The notes beneath the pieces are model-generated. The model did not search any database, had not been told where the DNA came from, and was given only the letters and a program-made list of their open reading frames with translations. A program made the position numbers and the translations under genes. A stretch of 64,000 nt of DNA from Alphaproteobacteria bacterium CG1_02_46_17 (GTDB lineage: Bacteria > Pseudomonadota > Alphaproteobacteria > Micavibrionales > Micavibrionaceae). Positions 30,579 to 39,869 of the stretch are shown one piece after another; the stretch's first letter is position 1; each line of letters starts with the position of its first letter. Location of the stretch: positions 32,218 through 96,217 of the forward strand of contig MNUG01000029.1 in assembly GCA_001871905.1 (NCBI GenBank), written 5' to 3'.

Positions 30579-31418
30579 ATGGGGTTATTCAAAAGAGTTA
30601 AAGCAGGTTATGAAGCCTTCAAAGACGCCGAGCGTATAGCGCACCAGCCAGCCGTTGATGCTGCTGTTGAGGCCGCAAAGAAAAAGCCCATTACAGACGC
30701 AAATGCAGTTGCAGATTATCTGGAAAGCGTAAAAAAAGGTGAGCGCGGAGCAGAAACTACTGCAGGAGCTGCTGGCCACGGAGCCGGTAAGCCACCAACC
30801 TCGGCTCCTCCTGTCACCGCACCAATGACCCCCGGATTTGGTGGTGCTGTGGGTGGAATAATGGGGTTCGCAAATCACCTGCCCAGCTGGATCAAGAAGC
30901 CCCTTGTAGCCACAGCTTTAGGGTATGGTCTTCTTGTTGACAATCCATTCACTCCGGGAACGGAAGGGATGGCCGTTCAGGCAGGTAAGCAATTGTACGG
31001 GGTCGTGGAAGGCAAGCCACAGGCTGAGATTAAACAACAAATCAGTCAGGCCAAGCAAAGTGAGCAATTGGTTAGTGCCCAACAAGGTTCGGTTGCCGTT
31101 GCACAAAAAGCAGGACGTGCATTTCTGACTGGAGAAACACCAGAAGTCAGCATAGATCAAGCAGCAACGAAATTTGGCTCATTGATTAAGTCCCAAATTT
31201 CTACCACAACGGACAGCATCACAACCTACGAGAGCAGATTCAAAAGTATTCTGCAGGAACAAATTGACCAGAATAAAGACTCTATGCTACAGCCAGCTGA
31301 AGGAAAAGGCTTGGCATCATCCCAGAGCTTTATTGGTCTGATTAACGACCTACCAATGGATGATAAGCAAAAAGCGTACGTGGCAAGCCAAACTCTTGCT
31401 ATGAGCGGGTACAAATAA
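30579..31418 (+). CDS. Hypothetical protein with Gly/Pro-rich linker and central hydrophobic segment
   Basis: Complete ORF. Preferred start ATG 30579 (MGLFKRVKAGYEAF), preceded by GGAGTGTGTG; the ORF track starts at 30567. 'GFGGAVGGIMGFANHLPSWIKKPLVATALGYGLLV'. Confidence 0.65.
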   Translation: MGLFKRVKAGYEAFKDAERIAHQPAVDAAVEAAKKKPITDANAVADYLESVKKGERGAETTAGAAGHGAGKPPTSAPPVTAPMTPGFGGAVGGIMGFANHLPSWIKKPLVATALGYGLLVDNPFTPGTEGMAVQAGKQLYGVVEGKPQAEIKQQISQAKQSEQLVSAQQGSVAVAQKAGRAFLTGETPEVSIDQAATKFGSLIKSQISTTTDSITTYESRFKSILQEQIDQNKDSMLQPAEGKGLASSQSFIGLINDLPMDDKQKAYVASQTLAMSGYK

Positions 31419-31467
31419 GATATTTAGAAATCAAGTGTTAAGACATAAGAATTAAGAGAGGGCAAAA

Positions 31468-32310
31468 ATGGCTAACGATCAAACAACACCGGCAGGTTCC
31501 GCAGCAGTTCAGGATCCAAACGGAATCGCCTTACAAGGTCTAATCCGCGGAATAAGTGAGCTCGACCCGAACTCACGGGATATTTCCGTCGAGATGATGC
31601 GTCTGTTTGAAGGATATTACAAACAGACTGGTAATATGCAACTTGCAGATAACGTGAACAAAGTTCTCAAGCTCGCGCAAGAAGGGAAATATGACCTTCG
31701 CAAAACTTTTGGTCAATCCGCTCAGGAGATCTGGAAGCTTGCAAGAACAACCGAGCAAGACCTTCAGAAAAAAGATCACAGTCAATACCAAGATCTCTAC
31801 TACAGCACTCAACAACAAAGAATATCCGCAGAACTTGATGTTCAAACAATGATTATCAAAGGGGCAGCTAGCGGATACAAACTACTCGCTATGATAGGCT
31901 CAATTGTGTCCGCGATCCCTGGGTTGGAAGAGATTGGCAAGAATTTGGTCGATACCTCCATTCAAGCTTCCAAGGATCTGAAAGTGGATAAAATTGAAGA
32001 AGACGCCGTTCGTCAATCAGATCGTAACAATGCCAGAACACCAAAAATTGGTGAAGTCTCTGGTGCAGATGCTGCCAAGAAAGCAGAGGATCTGATCAGG
32101 AAAGTCATGGATGATGCAAAGATCGTCGGCGAATCGAGAACCTCACAGCGCGCAAGCGGAGGAACAAACCCAGATAAGGCAAGCACATTCAGTGCAAACG
32201 GCGCAGCCGCAACAGCCCCATCTGAAACAACACCTTCGGCTGCCACAGAAAAACCTGCAATATGCAACACGACCTTTGGTAGTAAAATGCCAGAATGTCA
32301 GCCAAGTTAA
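31468..32310 (+). CDS. Hypothetical helical protein with central hydrophobic segment
   Basis: Complete ORF with RBS GAGAGGG; 'MIIKGAASGYKLLAMIGSIVSAIPGLEEIGKNLV'. An intrinsic terminator follows. Confidence 0.65.
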   Translation: MANDQTTPAGSAAVQDPNGIALQGLIRGISELDPNSRDISVEMMRLFEGYYKQTGNMQLADNVNKVLKLAQEGKYDLRKTFGQSAQEIWKLARTTEQDLQKKDHSQYQDLYYSTQQQRISAELDVQTMIIKGAASGYKLLAMIGSIVSAIPGLEEIGKNLVDTSIQASKDLKVDKIEEDAVRQSDRNNARTPKIGEVSGADAAKKAEDLIRKVMDDAKIVGESRTSQRASGGTNPDKASTFSANGAAATAPSETTPSAATEKPAICNTTFGSKMPECQPS

Positions 32311-32329
32311 GCGACTAATAACAATCCAA

Positions 32330-32357
32330 CCCCCGCTTTGGCGGGGGTTTTTCTTTT
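32330..32357 (+). terminator. Intrinsic terminator
   Basis: CCCCCGC-TTTG-GCGGGGG followed by TTTTTCTTTT. Confidence 0.9.
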
Positions 32358-32517
32358 GCCGCATCATTCCTGAAAAGTTTGCAAATTATGTCACGAATGT
32401 GGCATACTCTTTTCACGCGATGACATACGAAAAATTAACCGGCAATAAAAACAAACAGACCGGAATAGATGTTATCCAAACGGCAAGTGTGAAATAGAGA
32501 ATAAAGGAGTGTGTGCG

Positions 32518-34272
32518 ATGTCTCATCCCACAAAAAGTGTATACAACTCATTGCGAGATGAGGATGAGAAGTCTTTGGTGCCTGCGCCATTGGACGAAAA
32601 AGCAGAAATTGAAAATCTGCAAAAACGGCGCGTATTGTTTCTGAATGAACTCAGAGATATGCAGCAGCCAACACAAGAGCAGATCGACTTTTCTCTGTCG
32701 ATGTATAGGAATATCCTTAATCTCGAAGCATCTCGTCTGGCCGAGCTTCGCGAGCAAATCACGAAAAAGGTGATAGATATCGAGAAAAACCAGACCGCCA
32801 TAGAAGATCTATTGCAAAATCTGGATAACGAGCAGGATCGCCAGATCATGCAAGACGCCCTTGCCCACAATCAGGCCTTGATCGAAGATGAAAATAAAAA
32901 GATCAAAACCACATCTCGCTTGAACCGCCTGATCGACCAGCAGATTTCCCGCGCCACCACAGAGGCCACCAAAAAAATTGAAGCGGCAGCATCGGCTCCC
33001 CCAACAGCTGCTCTCTCAGAACAACAGGAAAAAGCTCCTGAAAATCACGAATTGAAACAGTTGCAAGACAAGCTGTTAAAAGAAGCTTTGCAAGCGCAAA
33101 AACTTACCTCGGCTACGGTACAACAAATCTGGCAGAACAGCGATCCGCACCTTCTGGATAACCGCCTGTCTGTTCCGATCTCAAACGCAGCAAGAGAAAT
33201 TAACGCACGTCTGGCCCAAGGGTTAAAGGATGAGACAACTTTACTGTTGATCGACCATCGCCGTTTGTTGATGAAATTTCAAAGTGAAGTCATGGCGAAG
33301 TTCGATTGCTCCATCGAAGACCATGCCGATGCGGAAGAAGAACCCGACGATCTCGCCGCCATAGTGAATTACAACCCGTTTAACTCGCAAGAACTGGAAC
33401 AACGTGCGTTATATGCATGGGAAACTGCGCGCAAGTCAGAACCTGAATTTTTGAATAACTTCCTGATCCATTCCATCCTTGATGATCGGGACGAAGCCCT
33501 TGCATACCGCAGGCAAGCACAAAGAACAGGAGCCGACACAAGGCCCGTTGATGCCTTCCTTAAGAAAACCGGACAAGCCACGCAACTTGCCCACCAGCGA
33601 ATCGTTGACGCAGGCCTAACCCCCAGAAGCAGATCCGTGATTGACGACATGTTTGAGGAGAAAACACTAGATGATTCTTCAGAAGAAATTTCGATGCCCC
33701 AGAAAACCATCGTTGAAAAAGTTGGGATTTTCTTTTCCGGACTGAAAAAGCAATTCAGTGAAGCCGCAAAAAATACTATGGCCGCCCTGACACCGAGAGT
33801 TCCATCAGGATTCGCCACCGGCGCTGTCGCAAGCATGGCCAGCGTAGCCGCAATCAGTTTGTCGATGATGTTCAATACCGGAGCCAGCCAGACAGAATCT
33901 CCTGTTCAAAAAATCGATGCCCCGACGACAACCTCTTCAATCGCAAAAAACGCCGCAGCACCCAAAATGCACGGGGACTATACGCTTGAAGAAGCACAAA
34001 ATATTCTGAAAGCATCAGTCGTACAACCGGAGAGCAAAGCATCCCGCCAGATTGCACCCAAACAGCAAGCTGACACGTCCCAACCAGTCAGTGTGAGCTT
34101 TAAGGCCAAAACCAATCCGGAACAAAAACCCATAGTTTCTGTCTCTACAGAGCAAACAAGGTTCAGTTCCCAGACATACGAAGCGGCATGCAATGAAGTT
34201 CACGCCAACAATTCGGCTGCGGCAAAAACCTGTTATAAAATCGCGATGGATACACCAAGGGAATTTCTGTAG
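32518..34272 (+). CDS. Hypothetical coiled-coil protein with one predicted TM segment
   Basis: Long Glu/Gln/Lys-rich N-terminus; hydrophobic 'FATGAVASMASVAAISLSMMF' near the C-terminal third. Preferred start ATG 32518 (MSHPTKSVYN) after GGAGTGTGTGCG; the ORF track starts at 32509. Confidence 0.65.
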   Translation: MSHPTKSVYNSLRDEDEKSLVPAPLDEKAEIENLQKRRVLFLNELRDMQQPTQEQIDFSLSMYRNILNLEASRLAELREQITKKVIDIEKNQTAIEDLLQNLDNEQDRQIMQDALAHNQALIEDENKKIKTTSRLNRLIDQQISRATTEATKKIEAAASAPPTAALSEQQEKAPENHELKQLQDKLLKEALQAQKLTSATVQQIWQNSDPHLLDNRLSVPISNAAREINARLAQGLKDETTLLLIDHRRLLMKFQSEVMAKFDCSIEDHADAEEEPDDLAAIVNYNPFNSQELEQRALYAWETARKSEPEFLNNFLIHSILDDRDEALAYRRQAQRTGADTRPVDAFLKKTGQATQLAHQRIVDAGLTPRSRSVIDDMFEEKTLDDSSEEISMPQKTIVEKVGIFFSGLKKQFSEAAKNTMAALTPRVPSGFATGAVASMASVAAISLSMMFNTGASQTESPVQKIDAPTTTSSIAKNAAAPKMHGDYTLEEAQNILKASVVQPESKASRQIAPKQQADTSQPVSVSFKAKTNPEQKPIVSVSTEQTRFSSQTYEAACNEVHANNSAAAKTCYKIAMDTPREFL

Positions 34273-34317
34273 ATAAAAATACAGACAAGAACAATCCGGC
34301 ATTTTCAAAGGTGAGTC

Positions 34318-35388
34318 ATGAGTGAAAATGACAAAAGAACAGCAGAAACACACCTCTCTGCTAAGGCTGCAAGATTAGGATCATACAAAAATCTGTCAGA
34401 GAGAATTCTCCTGCTGGACGACCGTCAGCTTATGCTGAAACGTCTTCTGGCCATGAATAATCTCTTGAAAAAGGACGGCGGGAAATCTCGGGACTTTCTG
34501 GAATTCAGACTCGAGATTGCAAGGAAATATCTCGATGTAAAGAAGAGTCTCCAACACTCCCCCTCTGTCACCCCAACACCTCAAAGAAATTTTTTTAGCC
34601 CAAAGAAACTGGCTCTTGCAAGTGCGATATTGACCTCAAGCTTTATCATGGCAACACTGGCCCCTACTTTATTGCCGGAAAAAACCTCCCCCTCCTCTAC
34701 AAACCAGAATGTCATTCCACTAACAAAACTCACAAGAGTTATTCTGCCAGACCAAAGTGTCAAAACAGTTGATCTGACCAAAGATCAAAAAATGCCGGAT
34801 GAAAAAACAATCAGAGAAACATTCAATAGATCCATTCACCGTCTGCTGACGAAGACCGATGGCATGGGATATGGATTAAAAGCAGATGGCCGGAACGGTA
34901 GAATTAATTGCAGCCATTTTGTTGCCAAAGGGTTGCAATACGCAAAAAAAGATTTAGACCACCATCTTGAAGTCAATCTGGATTTGGGAGGAATGTCCAC
35001 AACATCGTCGGGCATTTTCTGGACTTTTGCAAAATCCGGAAAATATCTGAAAGGTCAGGAGATCAACCCCAACACCATCAAGTCCGGAATGGTTCTGACC
35101 GTTGATTCCGGCCCAAAATGGTATGATAAAGGCCGCCCCTTGGGTATTGACCATATTCTGATTACCTACCGCGATCAAAAAACCAATATTCTGATGGTTG
35201 CCCAAAGCGAAACCGGTCGCGGCCCACACGCCACACCTTTGGATGACTGGCTGAAAATCGCCCGAAAACGTAACTACAAATTATTTGCGACGGATCCCTT
35301 GGCCAAAATCGCAGAAATCCAGCCCGTTCCAGACCATGTTGTCGAGAGCTATCGCTTCCCGTTCCTACATAAATCCCCAAACCGGTAG
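34318..35388 (+). CDS. Membrane-anchored NlpC/P60 or CHAP-like cysteine hydrolase candidate
   Basis: Single TM 'LALASAILTSSFIMATLAPTLL', then 'NGRINCSHFVAKGLQYA' (Cys198) and 'SGMVLTVDSGPKWYDKGRPLGIDHILITYRDQKTNILMVAQSETGRGPHATPLDDWL' (His279). The order matches the Cys-His arrangement of NlpC/P60. Confidence 0.65.
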   Translation: MSENDKRTAETHLSAKAARLGSYKNLSERILLLDDRQLMLKRLLAMNNLLKKDGGKSRDFLEFRLEIARKYLDVKKSLQHSPSVTPTPQRNFFSPKKLALASAILTSSFIMATLAPTLLPEKTSPSSTNQNVIPLTKLTRVILPDQSVKTVDLTKDQKMPDEKTIRETFNRSIHRLLTKTDGMGYGLKADGRNGRINCSHFVAKGLQYAKKDLDHHLEVNLDLGGMSTTSSGIFWTFAKSGKYLKGQEINPNTIKSGMVLTVDSGPKWYDKGRPLGIDHILITYRDQKTNILMVAQSETGRGPHATPLDDWLKIARKRNYKLFATDPLAKIAEIQPVPDHVVESYRFPFLHKSPNR

Positions 35389-35417
35389 GCCAAAAATCCT
35401 ATTGAAAAATAGCCCAA

Positions 35418-35438
35418 AACCCCCTATTGAAGGGGGTT
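35418..35438 (+). promoter_or_regulatory. Perfect hairpin directly abutting the lepA start codon
   Basis: AACCCCC-TATTGAA-GGGGGTT, then ATG at 35439. The purine-rich SD-like GAAGGGGG is in the 3' arm. Confidence 0.55.
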
Positions 35439-37262
35439 ATGAGCTCAGACCCGAAAAAACCATTAGAAAAAATCCGTAACTTTGCGATCATCGCCCATAT
35501 TGACCATGGAAAATCAACCTTGGCAGATCGGCTGATCCAGTCCTGTGGTGGGTTGACCCTACGCGAGATGAAAGAACAAGTGCTCGATAATATGGAGATC
35601 GAGCGCGAACGCGGCATCACCATCAAAGCCCAGACCGTTCGCCTGATGTACACCGCCAATGACGGTGAAACCTATCAATATAATCTGATGGATACGCCCG
35701 GCCATGTGGACTTTACTTATGAAGTGTCACGGTCTTTGGCTTCTTGTGAAGGATCGTTGCTGGTCGTTGACGCCACGCAAGGGGTCGAAGCCCAAACACT
35801 GGCCAATGTCTATCAGGCCATTGAAAACAATCACGAGATCATTCCGGTCATCAACAAGATTGATTTGCCAGCCGCCGATGTTGAGCGCGTGCGCGAACAA
35901 ATCGAAGACGTCATCGGCATTGATGCATCAGACGCCATATGCGTTTCAGGAAAATCCGGCATCAATATTGACCTGCTTCTGGAAGCCATTCACCAGCGCT
36001 TGCCAGCCCCGAAAGGCAATCCAGACACCCCAACCAAGGCTTTATTGGTGGATTCATGGTATGACTCCTATCTGGGCGTGGTCATTCTGGTGCGGGTCAT
36101 TGACGGATACCTGAGAAAAGGCATGAAAGTCCGCTTTATGGGGACTGGCGCCACCCGCGAGATTGAGCGCGTGGGCATTTTTACCCCCAAACATATTGTG
36201 ATCGATGAGCTCGGCCCGGGCGAGATGGGATTTATTACCGCCGCCATCAAGGAAATTTCGGAAACAAAAGTCGGCGATACCATCACCGAAGAACGGCACG
36301 CCGATAAAGTTAAGCCCCTCGCAGGTTTTAAACCATCTATCCCGATGGTATTTTGTTCGTTGTTCCCGATTGACAGTTCCGAATTTGAAAAACTGCGCGA
36401 CTGTCTGGGCAAACTTGCACTCAATGACGCATCGCTCCATTACGAACAGGAAAGTTCCCAAGCCCTCGGAATGGGGTTCCGCTGTGGCTTTCTAGGCCTT
36501 CTTCATATGGAGATTATTCAAGAACGCCTTGACCGCGAATTTGATCTCGACCTGATCCCCACCGCGCCAAGCGTGGTCTATAAGCTTGATCTCACCGACG
36601 GCTCCAAAATGGAGATCTATAACCCTGTTGATATGCCGGAAGTCCAACGGATCAAAGAAATATATGAGCCATGGATCAAAGCCACCATTCTGACCCCTGA
36701 TGAATATCTGGGCGGGCTTTTGAAACTATGCGAAGAACGTCGAGGCAAGCAGGTCAATCTGTCCTATGTTGGCTCGCGCGCGATGCTCGAATATCACCTG
36801 CCACTCAACGAAATTGTTTTCGACTTTTATGACCGCCTGAAATCCATCTCGCGCGGCTATGCCAGCTTTGATTACCATCTGGAAGATTTCCGGGAAGGTG
36901 ATCTGGTCAAAATGGAAGTCATGGTAAATCAGGAACCCGTTGACGCCCTGTCGATGATTGTCCACCGGTCCCAAGCCGAACGGCGTGGTCGTCAAATTTG
37001 CGAACGCTTAAAAGAACTGATCCCGCGCCAGCTCTTCAAAATTGCCATTCAGGCCACCATTGGAGCGAAAATTATCGCCCGCGAAGATGTTTCGGCCATG
37101 CGCAAGGACGTCACCGCAAAATGTTATGGCGGCGACATCTCCCGTAAACGCAAACTCCTCGACAAACAAAAAGAGGGCAAAAAGAAAATGCGCCAGTTCG
37201 GGAACGTCGAAATTCCTCAATCTGCCTTTATCTCCGCCCTCAAAATGGGTGACGAGAAATAG
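35439..37262 (+). CDS. lepA: Elongation factor 4 (LepA)
   Basis: '[28 protein letters not shown]', '[18 protein letters not shown]', '[18 protein letters not shown]', C-terminal '[24 protein letters not shown]'. ATG 35439; the ORF track starts at TTG 35427. Confidence 0.97.
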   Translation: MSSDPKKPLEKIRNFAIIAHIDHGKSTLADRLIQSCGGLTLREMKEQVLDNMEIERERGITIKAQTVRLMYTANDGETYQYNLMDTPGHVDFTYEVSRSLASCEGSLLVVDATQGVEAQTLANVYQAIENNHEIIPVINKIDLPAADVERVREQIEDVIGIDASDAICVSGKSGINIDLLLEAIHQRLPAPKGNPDTPTKALLVDSWYDSYLGVVILVRVIDGYLRKGMKVRFMGTGATREIERVGIFTPKHIVIDELGPGEMGFITAAIKEISETKVGDTITEERHADKVKPLAGFKPSIPMVFCSLFPIDSSEFEKLRDCLGKLALNDASLHYEQESSQALGMGFRCGFLGLLHMEIIQERLDREFDLDLIPTAPSVVYKLDLTDGSKMEIYNPVDMPEVQRIKEIYEPWIKATILTPDEYLGGLLKLCEERRGKQVNLSYVGSRAMLEYHLPLNEIVFDFYDRLKSISRGYASFDYHLEDFREGDLVKMEVMVNQEPVDALSMIVHRSQAERRGRQICERLKELIPRQLFKIAIQATIGAKIIAREDVSAMRKDVTAKCYGGDISRKRKLLDKQKEGKKKMRQFGNVEIPQSAFISALKMGDEK

Positions 37263-37297
37263 CTGGATTTATCGACCAAAGGAACTAATCTATCAAC

Positions 37298-37681
37298 ATG
37301 CTTATTTTCTTCGGACGCTGGCTCAAAGGCCTGATAGTAGGCTGGTTGATGGCCTTGATTTTCTTTCTGATTAAGCGCGCAATGAAACGTGCCTTCGGGA
37401 ATGTTGCCGACTTCGACCAACAGGCCCAACAAGCGCGGCAGGCGCATCGTCCTCCACATTCCGCAGACATCATCGAAACACTTTGGGACGGCATGACCAC
37501 ATCCCAATTGATTGCCAGCTATGGCCAGCCGGATCAAAAATACCGTGATGGACAAGCCAGAGAAATCTGGACCTACATGCGCATGACAGGCCGAACAGAC
37601 CCCACCGAAATCACCATAGAAAACGGCAGCGTTACCAAATGGCAAGCTGCCGCCTTCAAAGAAATTACGAATAAGAACTAA
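37298..37681 (+). CDS. Hypothetical membrane-anchored protein
   Basis: N-terminal TM 'LIVGWLMALIFFLI', then 'IIETLWDGMTTSQLIASYGQPDQKYRDGQAREIWTYMR' (BamE/SmpA-like pattern, tentative). Confidence 0.55.
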   Translation: MLIFFGRWLKGLIVGWLMALIFFLIKRAMKRAFGNVADFDQQAQQARQAHRPPHSADIIETLWDGMTTSQLIASYGQPDQKYRDGQAREIWTYMRMTGRTDPTEITIENGSVTKWQAAAFKEITNKN

Positions 37682-37684
37682 AGC

Positions 37685-37939
37685 CTATTCCTTGGTGTCT
37701 TCTTTCGAGGAACATGACCCACCACCGCAGCAAACTTTGCCTTCTTCACCTGCGCACACAGTTGAAATATTCAACGGGCAATAAAGTGGACACCACCCCA
37801 AAGAAGCCGTTGCCAAAGGCACAAGACCAATCAGCCCAAGCCAACGCATGTCGCCTTCCAGAACAAACAACAGCGACAACAGTGCCAATCCCGCAATCAC
37901 ACGGACAATACGGTCGATTTTTCCAATATTCTGTTTCAT
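37685..37939 (-). CDS. DUF2892-like small membrane protein with Cys-rich tail
   Basis: 'MKQNIGKIDRIVRVIAGLALLSLLFVLEGDMRWLGLIGLVPLATASLGWCPLYCPLNIST', then 'VCAGEEGKVCCGGGSCSS'. Confidence 0.75.
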   Translation of the reverse strand: MKQNIGKIDRIVRVIAGLALLSLLFVLEGDMRWLGLIGLVPLATASLGWCPLYCPLNISTVCAGEEGKVCCGGGSCSSKEDTKE

Positions 37940-38086
37940 TTAATAAAGCTCCCAAATAAAAAAACGTAAAAAACGGATAACATTCCTATACCCATCAATA
38001 TGGCACAAAACAAAACTTTATCCAGAGCAAGATTGATCTGGATAGCCATAAATAAAATAAAGTTGTTCAGGTTCTGCTAATATACC

Positions 38087-38269
38087 CTAGGAGGAAGACC
38101 CAAGGATATTCGTCAAGGAATCAAACATCCCGACAATATTGCCTCCGACTGAGTAAACGGCAGCAGAAATTGCCAACGCAATTCCTGCCGCGATCAACCC
38201 GTATTCGACAGCCGTGGCTCCATCGTCCCTGGAGAACCACGAGCGCATAAAATCAAACATTCCGGACAT
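38087..38269 (-). CDS. Flp/Fap-type pilin
   Basis: 'FSRDDGATAVEYGLIAAGIALAISAAVYSVGGNI' is the typical Flp G[AS]TAxEYGLIAA motif. Start MSGMFDF preferred over 38287. Confidence 0.9.
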   Translation of the reverse strand: MSGMFDFMRSWFSRDDGATAVEYGLIAAGIALAISAAVYSVGGNIVGMFDSLTNILGSSS

Positions 38270-38349
38270 TTTGACGCACCTATCCATTACAGATCAGTGT
38301 ATCAAACCCATCTTTCTCCATTGTTAAAATTAGATAAAAAGCAAAGAAT

Positions 38350-39831
38350 CTAATCCACAATCTTATTGGAGGCATCCTTGGTTTGCTCGACCGCAGAGAC
38401 CACATCATGAATGGCATCAATAATGCTGCTTAGGTTCGAACTCACATCATTCACCGCCTGAGAAGCACTCTGCATATTCGAGGACATGTCCTGCGCCACC
38501 GCACTTTGCTCTTCAACAGCTCCAGCCACGACGGACACATAGCCGCGTGCCGAATCAATCGAATGGTTAATTGCTTGCAACCCGTTAGCCACAACAGACA
38601 CAACTTTTTGAACATTGTTGATCTCGTCACCAATTCTCTTGGTTGCGTCACCCACTTGTGAAGCCAGATTTTTAACCTCGCTCGCAACAACCGCAAAGCC
38701 TTTACCTGCTTCACCGGCACGCGCCGCCTCGATCGTCGCATTCAAGGACAAAAGATTAACCTGCTCGGCAATCTTTTGAATCAATCCGACAATCCCGTTC
38801 ATCGCCTGAGCCGCATCAAGAAGTTTGACCGTCTCTTCTCCGGTTGTCACAACTTGTGCGTAAGCTTCATCCGTCGCCGCAGAAGATCTCGTCATATTTT
38901 GAGAAATTTCAACAACTGACGCACGAAGCTCTTCTGCGCCAGCCGCAACAGTCTGGACATTGGTCGCCGTCTGTGTTGCCCCACTGGACGCCGAAGACGA
39001 TTGCATACTCACAGTATTGACAGCCCCTTCGATCTGGGACAGGTACTGGTTCATATTTGCCTTGATCGAACGAAGCTGGTCGATATTCTTGGTAATATCC
39101 GTTGCAAATTTGACAACCTTATAAACCTTGCCATCCGCATTCCTGATCGGGTTATAAGATGCCTCGATCCAGACTTCCCGTCCACCTTTCCCCAGACGCA
39201 TATACTGGGCAGCTTGGAACTGACCCGCACGCAAATCATCCCAGAATTTCTTGTATTCAGAGCTATTCCGGTAATTCGCTTCGACAAACATACTGTGATG
39301 TTTACCTTTAATCTCTGGCAGACTATACCCCAGCGCATTCAGGAAGTTCGCATTCGCCGTAATGATGGTGCCATCTATCTCGAACTCGATGACGGCTTGG
39401 GATTTGTCAACCGCCGCCAATTTTCCTGCCATTTCGTAATATTCACTGGTGCGATCTGTCACATCGGTTGCAAATTTGACAACTTTATAAACGCGCCCTT
39501 TATCATCAAGGGCAGGGTTATAAGATGCCTCGATCCAGACTTCTTTGCCGCCCTTGCCAATGCGTTTGAACTGGGCTGCTTGAAATTTCCCCGCACGTAA
39601 ATCCTCCCATAATTTCTTATACTCCGGACTATCGCGAAAGGAAGCTTCAACAAACATACTATGATGTTTGCCCTGAACCTCAGAGAGGTCATACCCCATC
39701 GCTTTCAGAAAATTTTCATTCGCAGTAATAATAGTTCCGTCTGGTTCGAACTCGATCACGGCCTGTGACTTATCAAGAGACTTGTATTTCGCAGCAATAT
39801 CGGAAAGCGCTGAGGATGACTTAAAAAACAT
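38350..39831 (-). CDS. Cytoplasmic methyl-accepting chemotaxis protein with two tandem PAS domains
   Basis: Two PAS repeats ('[36 protein letters not shown]') plus MCP signalling hairpin '[39 protein letters not shown]'. Start at 39831 after GGGAG. Confidence 0.93.
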   Translation of the reverse strand: MFFKSSSALSDIAAKYKSLDKSQAVIEFEPDGTIITANENFLKAMGYDLSEVQGKHHSMFVEASFRDSPEYKKLWEDLRAGKFQAAQFKRIGKGGKEVWIEASYNPALDDKGRVYKVVKFATDVTDRTSEYYEMAGKLAAVDKSQAVIEFEIDGTIITANANFLNALGYSLPEIKGKHHSMFVEANYRNSSEYKKFWDDLRAGQFQAAQYMRLGKGGREVWIEASYNPIRNADGKVYKVVKFATDITKNIDQLRSIKANMNQYLSQIEGAVNTVSMQSSSASSGATQTATNVQTVAAGAEELRASVVEISQNMTRSSAATDEAYAQVVTTGEETVKLLDAAQAMNGIVGLIQKIAEQVNLLSLNATIEAARAGEAGKGFAVVASEVKNLASQVGDATKRIGDEINNVQKVVSVVANGLQAINHSIDSARGYVSVVAGAVEEQSAVAQDMSSNMQSASQAVNDVSSNLSSIIDAIHDVVSAVEQTKDASNKIVD

Positions 39832-39869
39832 GAACAACTCCCTTTTCATGGTTTAAGAAAATAAAAAAA

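Noticed and set aside
29269-35388. Interpretation of the five-gene cluster as a prophage remnant
   Set aside because: No integrase, terminase, capsid, portal or tail motifs visible. Kept instead as an uncharacterised cluster, though a degenerate phage origin is not excluded.
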